Of a stretch of DNA of 64,000 bases, positions 25,237 through 33,865 are shown piece after piece. This stretch comes from Guptibacillus hwajinpoensis. Lineage in GTDB: Bacteria > Bacillota > Bacilli > Bacillales > Guptibacillaceae. The notes under the pieces are model-generated. The model ran no database searches and was not told the origin of the DNA. It saw only the letters and a list, made by a program, of their open reading frames with translations. The DNA lies in NCBI RefSeq assembly GCF_020524165.1, contig NZ_JAIVKU010000001.1, positions 276,164 through 340,163 on the forward strand, read 5' to 3'. Position numbers and translations under genes: made by a program. Numbering within the stretch: the stretch's first letter is position 1; the number at the start of each line of letters is the position of its first letter.

Positions 25237-25583
25237 GTAACTCCTCCTTCAAATCTTTCCAGGTAGTTCAGCCATCATAGAAGTTCTGCAAAGATCTTCC
25301 TTAGATCTGTTTACTTTGCGTCCACTTTTTTTCAAAAATGGTTGCCCTTTTCTGGAGGATACGCTGTACGCTTAACGAGTAATAACAAAATAACTACTTT
25401 CATCATAGGACATTCAACCTACGAAAGGTGTAGAATTTTGGAAAAAATAACAATTTATTATGACTTATTTTGTAGGGACACGCGGAAACTGTATCCTTTC
25501 TAACTTATATTAAAATGGGTAGCTACATATTTTCCAAAATGATGGCAAAGATACCACTATAACACCTACGAGGAGGAAATGAT
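25237..25583. other. 347-bp intergenic region between divergent sinI and a lipoprotein gene
   Basis: This gap should hold promoters for both genes. A hairpin-like segment at about 25295-25320 contains two AGATCT palindromes between GCAAAG and CTTTGC arms. TATATT-like sequence occurs about 75 nt before the lipoprotein start. No coding frame with a ribosome binding site was found. Confidence 0.5.
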
Positions 25584-25877
25584 TTGAAAAAGTGGATGCT
25601 ATCCTTTTTCACCTGCTTACTTGCTTTCAACCTGACAGCGTGCTCTGATGCAAATGAAGAAGAAGGCCCTGTTGAAGATCCAGAAATGCAGGAAGATTCG
25701 CCTGAAGATGAAGAGAACGTAAATGAAGATGACGGAACCATTGATCAGGAAGATGACGACACGATGAATAAGGATGGCAAGCAAGAAGGCGATCCAGATG
25801 AAGATGGCAATATGGAAGAAGGCGATATGGACGATATGGAGAAACAGCCGAATGATGAAACGAAAGATCAGCAGTAA
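25584..25877 (+). CDS. Acidic low-complexity lipoprotein
   Basis: This 97-residue product starts at TTG 25584 behind GAGGAGG. A signal peptide ends in the lipobox NLTAC (Cys20), and the mature protein is almost wholly Asp/Glu/Gly/Asn/Met with no fold expected. Such acidic surface lipoproteins occur in many Bacillaceae without assigned function; ion or polycation binding is speculation. It follows the SinR/SinI island and is divergent from sinI. Confidence 0.75.
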   Translation: MKKWMLSFFTCLLAFNLTACSDANEEEGPVEDPEMQEDSPEDEENVNEDDGTIDQEDDDTMNKDGKQEGDPDEDGNMEEGDMDDMEKQPNDETKDQQ

Positions 25878-25903
25878 GGGACCTCAGAAGGTCTCTTTTA
25901 TTT
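25877..25903 (+). terminator. Weak terminator after the acidic lipoprotein gene
   Basis: GGGACC and GGTCTC form a short imperfect stem followed by TTTTATTTT. Confidence 0.4.
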
Positions 25904-25963
25904 TGAAAAAATTGTCTAAAAAACGAGTGATCGGGAATAAGCAGAAAAAAGGAGGCTGAGAAG

Positions 25964-26731
25964 ATGAAAAAAGTAGCTATTGTGACTGGTGGAGGCTCTG
26001 GAATTGGAGCAGCAACAGCAAAGCGGTTTGCGAAAGAAGGAATCGCAGTCTGTTTATTTGATCTAAAAGAAAGTCGCGCTGAAAAGGTGAAAGACGAGAT
26101 TATCAATGATGGAGGCGAAGCGCTGGTATTAGATGTGGATGTGTCTGATGAGAAACGAGTTACATACGCTTTGGAAAAAGTGATAGAAGAATGGGGACGT
26201 ATTGATATTCTGTTTAACAATGCCGGGATTAACGGGACACTCAATCCGATTGAGGAGATGAAGGTAGAGGAATGGGATCAAACGATTGAAACAAACTTGC
26301 GCAGCACGTTTTTAATGGTAAAGCACACCATTCCTTATATGAAAGAAAACGGAGGCAGCATGATTATTACAAGCTCAATCAATGGGAATCGAACATTTTC
26401 AAATTTCGGTATGTCAGCTTATAGCACATCAAAGGCAGGGCAGGTTGCTTTTATGAAAATGGCTGCGCTTGAGCTTGCGCAATATCACATTCGCGTAAAC
26501 GCCATTTGTCCTGGAGCCATTGATACAAATATCGATCAAAATACAGACAAGAAAGAAAGTGTGGAAGACATCGAAATACCGGTAGAGTTTCCGGAAGGAA
26601 GTCATCCCCTTGAGCAAAAGCCAGGCTCACCAGAGCAAGTAGCCGATGTCGTTTATTTTCTAGCTTCTGATGCATCGAGTCACGTTACAGGCACGGCCAT
26701 GTATGTCGATGGAGCGGAGTCATTATTATAA
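25964..26731 (+). CDS. SDR family NAD(P)-dependent oxidoreductase
   Basis: This 255-residue classical short-chain dehydrogenase has the cofactor motif TGGGSGIG (residues 8-15), NNAG at 85-88 and the catalytic Tyr153-x3-Lys157 in SAYSTSKAGQ. The acidic residue after beta-2 (Asp33 in LFDLKES) favours NAD over NADP. Substrate is not predictable; glucose dehydrogenase/3-oxoacyl reductase-like relatives have many. A GGAGGCTGAG ribosome binding site precedes the ATG. Confidence 0.88.
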   Translation: MKKVAIVTGGGSGIGAATAKRFAKEGIAVCLFDLKESRAEKVKDEIINDGGEALVLDVDVSDEKRVTYALEKVIEEWGRIDILFNNAGINGTLNPIEEMKVEEWDQTIETNLRSTFLMVKHTIPYMKENGGSMIITSSINGNRTFSNFGMSAYSTSKAGQVAFMKMAALELAQYHIRVNAICPGAIDTNIDQNTDKKESVEDIEIPVEFPEGSHPLEQKPGSPEQVADVVYFLASDASSHVTGTAMYVDGAESLL

Positions 26732-26792
26732 GGAGGATTTTTGATTGACTCAGGCCACTGGTAGGAATAATGTTTAGGTTGAGGTGAAGAAA

Positions 26793-27179
26793 ATGTTTGC
26801 AAAAGTGCACCATGTGGCCATTATTTGTTCAGATTACGAACGATCCAAGGAATTTTATACGAAGACGCTAGACCTAAAGATCATTGAAGAAACCTATCGG
26901 AAAGAACGAGATTCCTATAAACTTGATTTGGCAGTAGGGAATCATACCCAAATTGAATTGTTTTCATTTCCTAATGCTCCTGAAAGACCAAGTTATCCTG
27001 AAGCAAGAGGGTTAAGACACGTTGCTTTTGAGGTAACGGATCTGGAGGAAGCTGTCCAACAGTTATTGAAAAAGGGCGTCTCCTCACTTGAAGAGATTAG
27101 AGTGGATGAACTCACAAATAAGCGATTTACATTTTTTGAAGATCCAGATGGTTTACCGATTGAATTATACGAGAAATGA
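26793..27179 (+). CDS. VOC family protein (YaeR/GloA2-like)
   Basis: This 128-residue glyoxalase-fold protein has two beta-alpha-beta-beta-beta modules. Metal ligands of the family are visible: His6 or His7 in KVHHVAII, Glu in TQIELFSFPNAPERPSYPEARGL (split here for length), His in LRHVAFEV and Glu near the end in LPIELYEK. It closely follows the pattern of E. coli YaeR, an uncharacterised VOC metalloprotein. The start at 26793 is supported by GAGGTGAAG. It lies 61 nt downstream of the SDR gene. Confidence 0.82.
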   Translation: MFAKVHHVAIICSDYERSKEFYTKTLDLKIIEETYRKERDSYKLDLAVGNHTQIELFSFPNAPERPSYPEARGLRHVAFEVTDLEEAVQQLLKKGVSSLEEIRVDELTNKRFTFFEDPDGLPIELYEK

Positions 27180-27234
27180 AACAATATTCTAAAAATAAGT
27201 TGATTCCTTCCAATTCCTGTGGCAAAATAGAGCG

Positions 27235-27248
27235 TGAAAACGTTTGCT
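27235..27248. promoter_or_regulatory. CcpA/LacI-type operator-like site 1
   Basis: TGAAAACGTTTGCT resembles a cre box, and its reverse complement AGCAAACGTTTTCA differs at one base from the site at 27312. It lies upstream of the GH13 enzyme gene. Confidence 0.45.
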
Positions 27249-27280
27249 TAGTTTTGGAAAAATTGACTTATTTTTTGTGA

Positions 27281-27295
27281 GACAAACGGTTTCCT
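27281..27295. promoter_or_regulatory. CcpA/LacI-type operator-like site 2
   Basis: GACAAACGGTTTCCT has the AAACGGTTT core of LacI-family operators, spaced between the two cre-like sites. Confidence 0.35.
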
Positions 27296-27311
27296 TACTT
27301 TTATGATTTTG

Positions 27312-27325
27312 TGCAAACGTTTTCA
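27312..27325. promoter_or_regulatory. cre-like catabolite repression site before the GH13 gene
   Basis: TGCAAACGTTTTCA fits the cre pattern TGNAANCGNNNNCA fully. It overlaps the region just downstream of TATGAT (27302-27307), a possible -10, so CcpA or a MalR-like repressor could block transcription. Confidence 0.6.
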
Positions 27326-27348
27326 CATTTCGTGTAAGGGGGAAAAGG

Positions 27349-30300
27349 ATGAAAAGGGGTAATCGAAGAAAACTTTCACTGTCACTTGTTCTTGTACTTG
27401 TTCTTCAACTGCTTGCTGGGTTGATTCCAGTAGCTGTGAAGGCTGCAACTAGTCCTGTCATAGACGGATCGTCAGCAACATTTATTTTTGAAGGGGATGG
27501 AAGCGAAGAATCCGTCCTTGTTGCCGGTGATTTTACAAATTGGCAGGAAGGAGCGCTACCGTTAGAGAAGGTAGAAGGCGTCTGGAAGGTAACGGTAGAT
27601 GACTTAACCGATGGCCTTCATCAGTACAAATTTATCGTGGGGGATGAATGGATGAAAGATCCTTTAAATCCAAATGGCAGCGATAACAGTACGTTTACCA
27701 TTGGTGAAGTGTCAGATGACCGCATCGTCACATTAGTAGGAGATTTACAGGACGAGCTTGGTGCATCGAAGGAATGGGATCCAGCAGCAATAGAAACGGT
27801 GATGGAAGCAAAAGGAGACGGCTTTTATGAATTCTCTGGTGAACTTCCGGCTGGGACATATGAATATAAAGTAGCGATCAACCAGTCTTGGGGGGAGAGT
27901 TATGGTGACGGTGGAAATAACCTTAAACTAACGCTTCCTGAGAAAACAAACGTAACGTTTTATTATCACGATGACACCCACGCGATTGCAAATTCAACAA
28001 CATATACGCCTAGCGAAAAGCAGCCACGCCTTGTTGGTTCCATCCAGCCTGCTATTAATGCTGGAGCAGAGTGGAGTCCGGATCAGTCAACGGCGCTTTT
28101 CACTGATGATAATTTTGATAACATTTATTCCTTTTCAACAAATGTTCCAAAAGGAAACTATGAATATAAAGTCGTACTTGGAAATCAATGGGGAGAGGAA
28201 TATCCAGCAGACAATGCAAAGCTGAATGTGATTGAAAAAGCGGACGTTACGTTCTTTTTTAACACAAAGACGAAAGAAGTCAGCACAGATTACAGTGCTG
28301 CTGGATCAGATGGGGCGGTTTCTAAGGCAAGTCTTCTACATAACTCATGGGAAGAAGCTTATCGTGCTCCGTTCGGTGCTGTGCAAGTAGGAAAGACGGT
28401 AACATTGCGTCTAGCAGCGAAGAAAGATGATCTTACGAAAGCCGATCTTTATATGAAGAATCAAAATACAGGTACGAGTAAAGTGATTTCAATGGAAAAA
28501 GCGGCTACTTCTGAAGGGAATGATTACTGGGAAGCAAAAGTAACGCCAGAAGAAAAAGGACTTTACGGTTATAAATTCATTGTCCGTGACGGTTCAGCTA
28601 AGGCGGAATACGGAGAAGATACGAAACAGGGGGAAGCTGGTAAAGCAGTTGATGCCAATGCAGAACTCTATCAATTAACAGTCTTTGATCCAGGCTATGA
28701 AACGCCAGACTGGATGAAAGAAGCTGTGGTGTATCAAATTTTCCCGGATCGATTTAACAATGGAAATAAAGACAATGATGATGCGAAGGAAACGGCGCGA
28801 GGCCCTGAACCAATTGAGCACCAGGAATGGGGAGATCTTCCGGATAATCCGAGGCTTGCGGATAGCGCAGATTACGAGGGTGATGGCATTTGGAGCAATG
28901 ACTTCTTTGGTGGCGATCTTAAAGGAATTCAGCAAAAGCTCGACTATATCCAATCCCTTGGTGTCAATACGATCTATTTAAACCCAATAGCGAAGGCTGC
29001 GTCCAATCACAAATATGATGCAACGGACTGGAAAACGGTTGACCCGATGTTTGGTACACCGGAAGAATTTAAAGCATTTACGGATGAGCTCGAAAAACGT
29101 GACATGCATCTCATTATGGACGGGGTATTTAATCACGTTGGCGATGACTCCATCTATTTTGACCGCTACGGGAAATATAAGGTAGTTGGTGCTTATGAAT
29201 ATTGGTCTCGCATTTATGACCTGATGAATGATGAGGGCATGAGTGAAGAAGACGCAAAAGCAGAAGCGCGTAAACAGCTCGAAAAAGAAGGACAAACGTT
29301 TAACGATGAGTATGGCTTTCATAACTGGTTTAACATTAAAAATGAAAAAGTTACGGATGAAAATGGGAAGGAACGTTATGATTACCAGGCATGGTGGGGG
29401 TACGATTCCCTTCCTGAAATCAAAAGCATTGAAGGCGATGCTGTTGATTATGATAGCGAGTTAAATAATGAAAAATTTGCCGATTACATTATGTATGACA
29501 ACGATTCCGCATCCAAGTCATGGTTAACTAACGGCGCGTCTGGCTGGCGCCTTGATGTGGCGAATGAAGTGGATATGGAATTCTGGCGTGAGTTCCGTGA
29601 TGAATTAAAGTCTGATGACATGGCCGGTGCCGGAGCAACGTTGAAAGACGGGGAACAGCCATTGATCCTGGGGGAAATTTGGGATGATGCTTCAAAGTAC
29701 TTCCTTGGCGATCAATATGATTCCGTGATGAACTACCGATTTGAAGGAGCGATTCTCGATTTCTTAAAGAACGGGAATGCAGCGAGTGCAGACGAGAAAC
29801 TGATGGCCGTACAGGAGGATTATCCTGATGAGGCGTTTCATGCGCTCATGAATTTAATGGGTTCCCACGATACGCCGCGAGCGATTTACGTTCTTGGTGG
29901 CGGAACAGATACGTATGAGCGAGCAGAGTTTGATCCGAATTACGATCATGAGCTTGGCGTGCAGCGTTTAAAGCTAGCTGCCGTGCTTCAAATGGGTTAT
30001 CCGGGTGCCCCAACGATTTACTATGGCGATGAAGCTGGCGTAACGGGTTCAAAGGATCCAGATGATCGCCGCACTTATCCGTGGGGTGAGGAGAATGCAG
30101 ACTTAGTCAAGCACTATCAAACTGCAGGTGCAGTTCGTACGGAACATGCCGATCTTTTAGCCTATGGAAAGCTCACAACGCTACATGCAGATGGCGATGT
30201 CTATGCAATTGCGCGTACGAGTAAAGACGGTGCAGCCATTATTGCAGTGAACCGCGGCAATAAAGCGCAAACGATCGAGCTCGATGTAAAAGACGTTGTG

Positions 30301-32859
30301 AAAAATAAGATTTCGTTTACGGATGGTCTCATGAAGGATTACAGCGTAACCGTGAAGGATGGCAAGGTTTCTGTGACAATTCCTGCGATGACGGGTCGTA
30401 TGCTCGTCGCGGATCAAGGACAGAATTTTGAACTTCCGAAAGCAGCGACTGACTTAAAAGCCACTGCCGGAGAGGGAAGCGCTAACCTTTCATGGACAGG
30501 CGATGCGGCAAAATACAAAGTGTATCGCTCAACGCTTCAAGGAGCGATGTATGAAGAAGTGACCGTAACTGATCAGAAAGAAGTCACGGTCGATGGATTA
30601 ACAAACGGTCAGTCTTACTTCTTTGCCGTAACGGCGCTTGATGAAGATGGAAATGAATCGGTGAAGGTAGAAACGGTGGAAGCAACCATTCCACACATCG
30701 AATGGAAAGATGGAAAATATGACATTTCTTATGTCAATGCCATCGAAGACCAGGTACTCGATCTAGCAAATACATTTGAAATGGAAGCCAGTGTAAAAAT
30801 TGACGGAGCTACGGAATCAGGGCTTGCAGAAGGCTTAATTGGCAAGCTTCAGGTGAAGCGTGGTGACGGCGAGTGGCACGAGACGAAGGCCACATACACA
30901 GGACAGGATGGCGCATTTAACAAATTTAAAGCAGATTTCCGTCCGATCGAAAAAGGTACGTATGCGTATCGACTTGCTTTTTCAACTGATCGTGGCGGGA
31001 CTTGGAAAACGACGAACACGGAAGAAGTAACGTTCACGCAAAATCAGGACGATACGAAAGCCCCTGCAGATGCTGTGCAACTGGAGGAGCCACTAAAAGA
31101 ATCCGGTCAAGTGACGTTAAACTGGAAACTTGAAGGTGCTGATGGTGCCTATCTTTTAGCGGTAGAGCGTAATGGCGAAACACTTGAACGAATTGAAGAT
31201 GCAGAGGCAAGCACCTATACCGATTTTGCTGTAGAGAACGGGAAGGCCTATACGTATCGGATCGTGGTGTATGATCAAGCTGGAAACCAAACTGCTTCAA
31301 ATGAAGTAAAAGTAACGCCGGATATTGTCATGGTCGACGTCACATTTAAAGTGCACGCCCCGGACGATACACCACTTAGTGCGAAAGTAACGATGCCTGG
31401 CGATCAAAATGGCTGGAGCACGAGCGCGTGGGAGATGTCTCGTAACGGAGCGGTATCCCCCGACTGGGAGATACAAAAGTCGTTCCCAGAAGGCACGATT
31501 TTAACTTACAAATATGTGAAAGGGGAGTCGTGGGACCAGGAGGGTCTTGCCGATCACACGCGTAACGATCAGTCAGACGATGATGTGAGTTATTATGGTT
31601 ACGGAGCGGAAGGCACAGATCTGAAAGTCACGGTAACCAACCAGGGTAGCAATAAAATGGTCGTTCAAGATGAAATCCTTCGCTGGATCGACATGCCAGT
31701 GGTCGTCAATTCTCCGGAAGATGGAGCTGTCGTGGAAGGTGATACGGTTACGTTTAAAGGAAATGCCATCAAAGAAGGAAACCTCACGATTAATGGTGAA
31801 AAAGTGACTGTAAATGATGATATGACATTCACCCATGAAGTAAAGTTAGAAAACGGTGAAAATGAAATTCCAATTACCATCGAACCATCAGAAGAAAATA
31901 AATCTGCGATCTTTAATAACGATGGTGGAGCGATTGGAAAGAATACGAAAAAATATACGTGGAACGTAACTTCAAATACTGGGGAAGCAGAAACAAAAGA
32001 GCCTGTGCGTTTGTTTGGAGACGATCGTTATGCGACAGCTGTCGAGATTTCAAAAGAAGGCTGGGAAGATGCGGATACTGTCGTGATTGCACGAGGGGAT
32101 AACTTTGCCGATGCATTAGCAGGAGCGCCGCTCGCGTATAAAGTAGATGCACCAATTCTGTTAACTAAGGAAAAAGGGCTTGAGAAATCGGTTATAAACG
32201 AAATTAAGCGCCTTGGTGCAAAAAAAGCGATTATTCTTGGCGGAACATCAGCCGTACCGAAGTTTATTGCTTATCAGTTAGAAGGACTCGATTTGAAAGT
32301 AAAACGAATCTACGGTGAAGATCGTTTTGAAACAGCAGCTAATATTCAGGCAAGCCTTGGTGGGAGCCCTGATAAAGCGATTGTTGCAGATGGAATGAAT
32401 TTCCCGGATGCTCTTTCTGCCGCATCCTTTGCAGCAGAGAATGGTTACCCAATCTTATTTACAAAACAGGATGTTATTCCAAAAGCAACTAAAGTAGCAC
32501 TTCGTAGCGTTGATCACACGATTGTGGCTGGTGGTGAGGCCGTCATTAGTAAAAAGGTGATGGGTGAGTTACCGAATGCAACACGCTATGCTGGTGAAAA
32601 TCGCTTTGGTACCGCCGCATCGATTGCTACGGAATTGAATCCATCCACACACGTCTTTGTGGCAACAGGCATGGATTTCGCTGATGCCTTAACAGGTTCC
32701 GTTCTTGCAGCCAAGCAAGATGCGGCGATGCTTCTTGTGAAACCGAATGAACTACCGGCAGAAACAGCAGAAGCATTGAAAGCGTTAAAAGCAGATACGT
32801 TCACAATCCTTGGTGGCGAAAGTGCTGTAAGTGAGAAGGTTGTAAAAGGGATGAAGTAA
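27349..32859 (+). CDS. Secreted, wall-bound GH13 pullulanase/alpha-amylase with CWB2 repeats
   Basis: This 1836-residue protein has a signal peptide (about 1-32). X25/CBM-like modules typical of pullulanases follow (about 40-330; the motif YEYKVAINQSWGESYG recurs as YEYKVVLGNQWGEEYP), then a CBM34-like domain (about 335-450) and a GH13 barrel (about 455-1030). Catalytic residues are visible: nucleophile Asp736 in GWRLDVANE, acid Glu776 in LGEIWDD and Asp841 in GSHDTPR. Fibronectin III-like and X25-like domains cover about 1030-1545, and three CWB2 repeats cover about 1553-1836. It should hydrolyse alpha-1,4 and/or alpha-1,6 links of starch or pullulan on the cell surface. Cre-like sites upstream suggest catabolite control. 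Confidence 0.88.
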   Translation: MKRGNRRKLSLSLVLVLVLQLLAGLIPVAVKAATSPVIDGSSATFIFEGDGSEESVLVAGDFTNWQEGALPLEKVEGVWKVTVDDLTDGLHQYKFIVGDEWMKDPLNPNGSDNSTFTIGEVSDDRIVTLVGDLQDELGASKEWDPAAIETVMEAKGDGFYEFSGELPAGTYEYKVAINQSWGESYGDGGNNLKLTLPEKTNVTFYYHDDTHAIANSTTYTPSEKQPRLVGSIQPAINAGAEWSPDQSTALFTDDNFDNIYSFSTNVPKGNYEYKVVLGNQWGEEYPADNAKLNVIEKADVTFFFNTKTKEVSTDYSAAGSDGAVSKASLLHNSWEEAYRAPFGAVQVGKTVTLRLAAKKDDLTKADLYMKNQNTGTSKVISMEKAATSEGNDYWEAKVTPEEKGLYGYKFIVRDGSAKAEYGEDTKQGEAGKAVDANAELYQLTVFDPGYETPDWMKEAVVYQIFPDRFNNGNKDNDDAKETARGPEPIEHQEWGDLPDNPRLADSADYEGDGIWSNDFFGGDLKGIQQKLDYIQSLGVNTIYLNPIAKAASNHKYDATDWKTVDPMFGTPEEFKAFTDELEKRDMHLIMDGVFNHVGDDSIYFDRYGKYKVVGAYEYWSRIYDLMNDEGMSEEDAKAEARKQLEKEGQTFNDEYGFHNWFNIKNEKVTDENGKERYDYQAWWGYDSLPEIKSIEGDAVDYDSELNNEKFADYIMYDNDSASKSWLTNGASGWRLDVANEVDMEFWREFRDELKSDDMAGAGATLKDGEQPLILGEIWDDASKYFLGDQYDSVMNYRFEGAILDFLKNGNAASADEKLMAVQEDYPDEAFHALMNLMGSHDTPRAIYVLGGGTDTYERAEFDPNYDHELGVQRLKLAAVLQMGYPGAPTIYYGDEAGVTGSKDPDDRRTYPWGEENADLVKHYQTAGAVRTEHADLLAYGKLTTLHADGDVYAIARTSKDGAAIIAVNRGNKAQTIELDVKDVVKNKISFTDGLMKDYSVTVKDGKVSVTIPAMTGRMLVADQGQNFELPKAATDLKATAGEGSANLSWTGDAAKYKVYRSTLQGAMYEEVTVTDQKEVTVDGLTNGQSYFFAVTALDEDGNESVKVETVEATIPHIEWKDGKYDISYVNAIEDQVLDLANTFEMEASVKIDGATESGLAEGLIGKLQVKRGDGEWHETKATYTGQDGAFNKFKADFRPIEKGTYAYRLAFSTDRGGTWKTTNTEEVTFTQNQDDTKAPADAVQLEEPLKESGQVTLNWKLEGADGAYLLAVERNGETLERIEDAEASTYTDFAVENGKAYTYRIVVYDQAGNQTASNEVKVTPDIVMVDVTFKVHAPDDTPLSAKVTMPGDQNGWSTSAWEMSRNGAVSPDWEIQKSFPEGTILTYKYVKGESWDQEGLADHTRNDQSDDDVSYYGYGAEGTDLKVTVTNQGSNKMVVQDEILRWIDMPVVVNSPEDGAVVEGDTVTFKGNAIKEGNLTINGEKVTVNDDMTFTHEVKLENGENEIPITIEPSEENKSAIFNNDGGAIGKNTKKYTWNVTSNTGEAETKEPVRLFGDDRYATAVEISKEGWEDADTVVIARGDNFADALAGAPLAYKVDAPILLTKEKGLEKSVINEIKRLGAKKAIILGGTSAVPKFIAYQLEGLDLKVKRIYGEDRFETAANIQASLGGSPDKAIVADGMNFPDALSAASFAAENGYPILFTKQDVIPKATKVALRSVDHTIVAGGEAVISKKVMGELPNATRYAGENRFGTAASIATELNPSTHVFVATGMDFADALTGSVLAAKQDAAMLLVKPNELPAETAEALKALKADTFTILGGESAVSEKVVKGMK

Positions 32860-32871
32860 CAGTACGAGTAC

Positions 32872-32897
32872 GGGGGTCAGGCTCGTGCCTGACCCCC
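32872..32897. repeat. GGGGTCAG palindromic repeat, copy 1
   Basis: Arms 32872-32882 and 32887-32897 are perfect around TCGT. It is followed after AAAAGACAAAG by the AGTGTCC...GGACACT terminator, giving the composite form of the repeat. Confidence 0.85.
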
Positions 32898-32917
32898 TCA
32901 AAAGACAAAGCCCTAAT

Positions 32918-32947
32918 AGTGTCCGCCTCAGGCGGACACTTTTTTTG
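32918..32947 (+). terminator. Terminator after the GH13 gene, part of the composite repeat
   Basis: AGTGTCCGCC (32918-32927) pairs with GGCGGACACT (32931-32940) and T7 follows. The AGTGTCC/GGACACT stem recurs at 48453 and 53138 behind the same palindrome. Together with copies 1 and 2 of the palindrome this accounts for the 32860-33211 gap. Confidence 0.9.
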
Positions 32948-33014
32948 TTATGATCTTTCTTTAAAACGCTGGAGAAGCTAGAAGGAATAGGGGTTTGAGA
33001 GGATAGAAGGGCAA

Positions 33015-33040
33015 GGGGGTCAGCTGCGTATCTGCCCCCC
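33015..33040. repeat. GGGGTCAG palindromic repeat, copy 2 (degenerate), upstream of the RAYT gene
   Basis: GGGGGTCAGC...CTGCCCCCC keeps the left arm, but the right arm has lost one base. It lies about 170 bp upstream of the transposase start. Confidence 0.6.
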
Positions 33041-33211
33041 TCCACAACGCCCTATTAACTCTCTCTTCAAATTCCTTCCGAAACAATTAAAAAATATTTC
33101 TGAATAATATATTAATTAACTATTCCCAAATTCTTGAAAAGTGGTATACTACAATTATCAGCCTCGCTATAGTAGAAATTCCCCATTTTCCTTGCCAAAG
33201 GAGCAATTCGA

Positions 33212-33829
33212 ATGCCTCGTAAGAAACGAACCTGGTTTCCTGGTGCAAAGTATCATATTATCTGCCGTGGAAATCGAAAAGCACCACTGTTTGAAGAACA
33301 AACCGATCGTTTCAAGTATTTTCAAATTCTAGAACACGCTCGTCTCGCTTTCCCGTTTCGCCTACACGTATACTGTCTCATGACTAACCATGTGCATCTC
33401 TCCATTGAAACCTTCGATCATCCCCCTGGTGAAATCATGAAAGTGATCAACTCCAACTATGCTAGATATTTCAACGACAAATATGAGTACACAGGCCATG
33501 TCTTCCAAGGTCGCTTTAATGCTGAACTGCTTGATTCAATTGATTATGAAATTGACGTAAGTAAATACATTCACCTTAATCCAGTTAAAGCCCGAATGGT
33601 GGCCAAACCAGCGGACTATTTGTGGAGCAGTTATCGTGCCTATATTTCATATCGAAAGAATCCACATGCTTACCCTGATTACATACTCTCACTGTTCCAA
33701 AAACCTTCACGGGAAGCTTATCAGCGCTATGTCGAAAGCGAAGACCCATTGTTACCACCAGAACTTATAAAACAACTGCCAGAGTGGAAAGGGAAAAAAG
33801 TTTATTTGCTCTCAAATTTGCCGAAGTAA
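33212..33829 (+). CDS. REP-associated tyrosine transposase (RAYT, Y1_Tnp family)
   Basis: This 205-residue protein has the Y1/HUH single-strand transposase fold: YHIICRGNRKAPLF (residues 14-27), the HUH motif His60-Val-His62 in MTNHVHLSIE, and a candidate catalytic tyrosine (Tyr83 or Tyr87) in NSNYARYFNDKY followed by GHVFQGRF. Single-copy enzymes of this type act on short palindromic REP sequences rather than on IS ends. No TnpB or IS200 ends are seen, and palindromic repeats lie on both sides. A AAGGAG ribosome binding site precedes the ATG. Whether it is active is unknown. Confidence 0.88.
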   Translation: MPRKKRTWFPGAKYHIICRGNRKAPLFEEQTDRFKYFQILEHARLAFPFRLHVYCLMTNHVHLSIETFDHPPGEIMKVINSNYARYFNDKYEYTGHVFQGRFNAELLDSIDYEIDVSKYIHLNPVKARMVAKPADYLWSSYRAYISYRKNPHAYPDYILSLFQKPSREAYQRYVESEDPLLPPELIKQLPEWKGKKVYLLSNLPK

Positions 33830-33865
33830 AAACGCTGAAATTACTAACGAAAGAGAAGTGAATGA

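Noticed and set aside
25627..26244. 205-codon minus-strand frame across the lipoprotein and SDR genes
   Set aside because: It is antisense to two well-supported genes with ribosome binding sites and is of Ser/His-rich shadow composition.
33212..33829. RAYT gene considered as an ordinary IS200/IS605 insertion
   Set aside because: No TnpB, no adjacent IS200-type left and right ends and a single copy in the window; the HUH protein pattern fits RAYT better.
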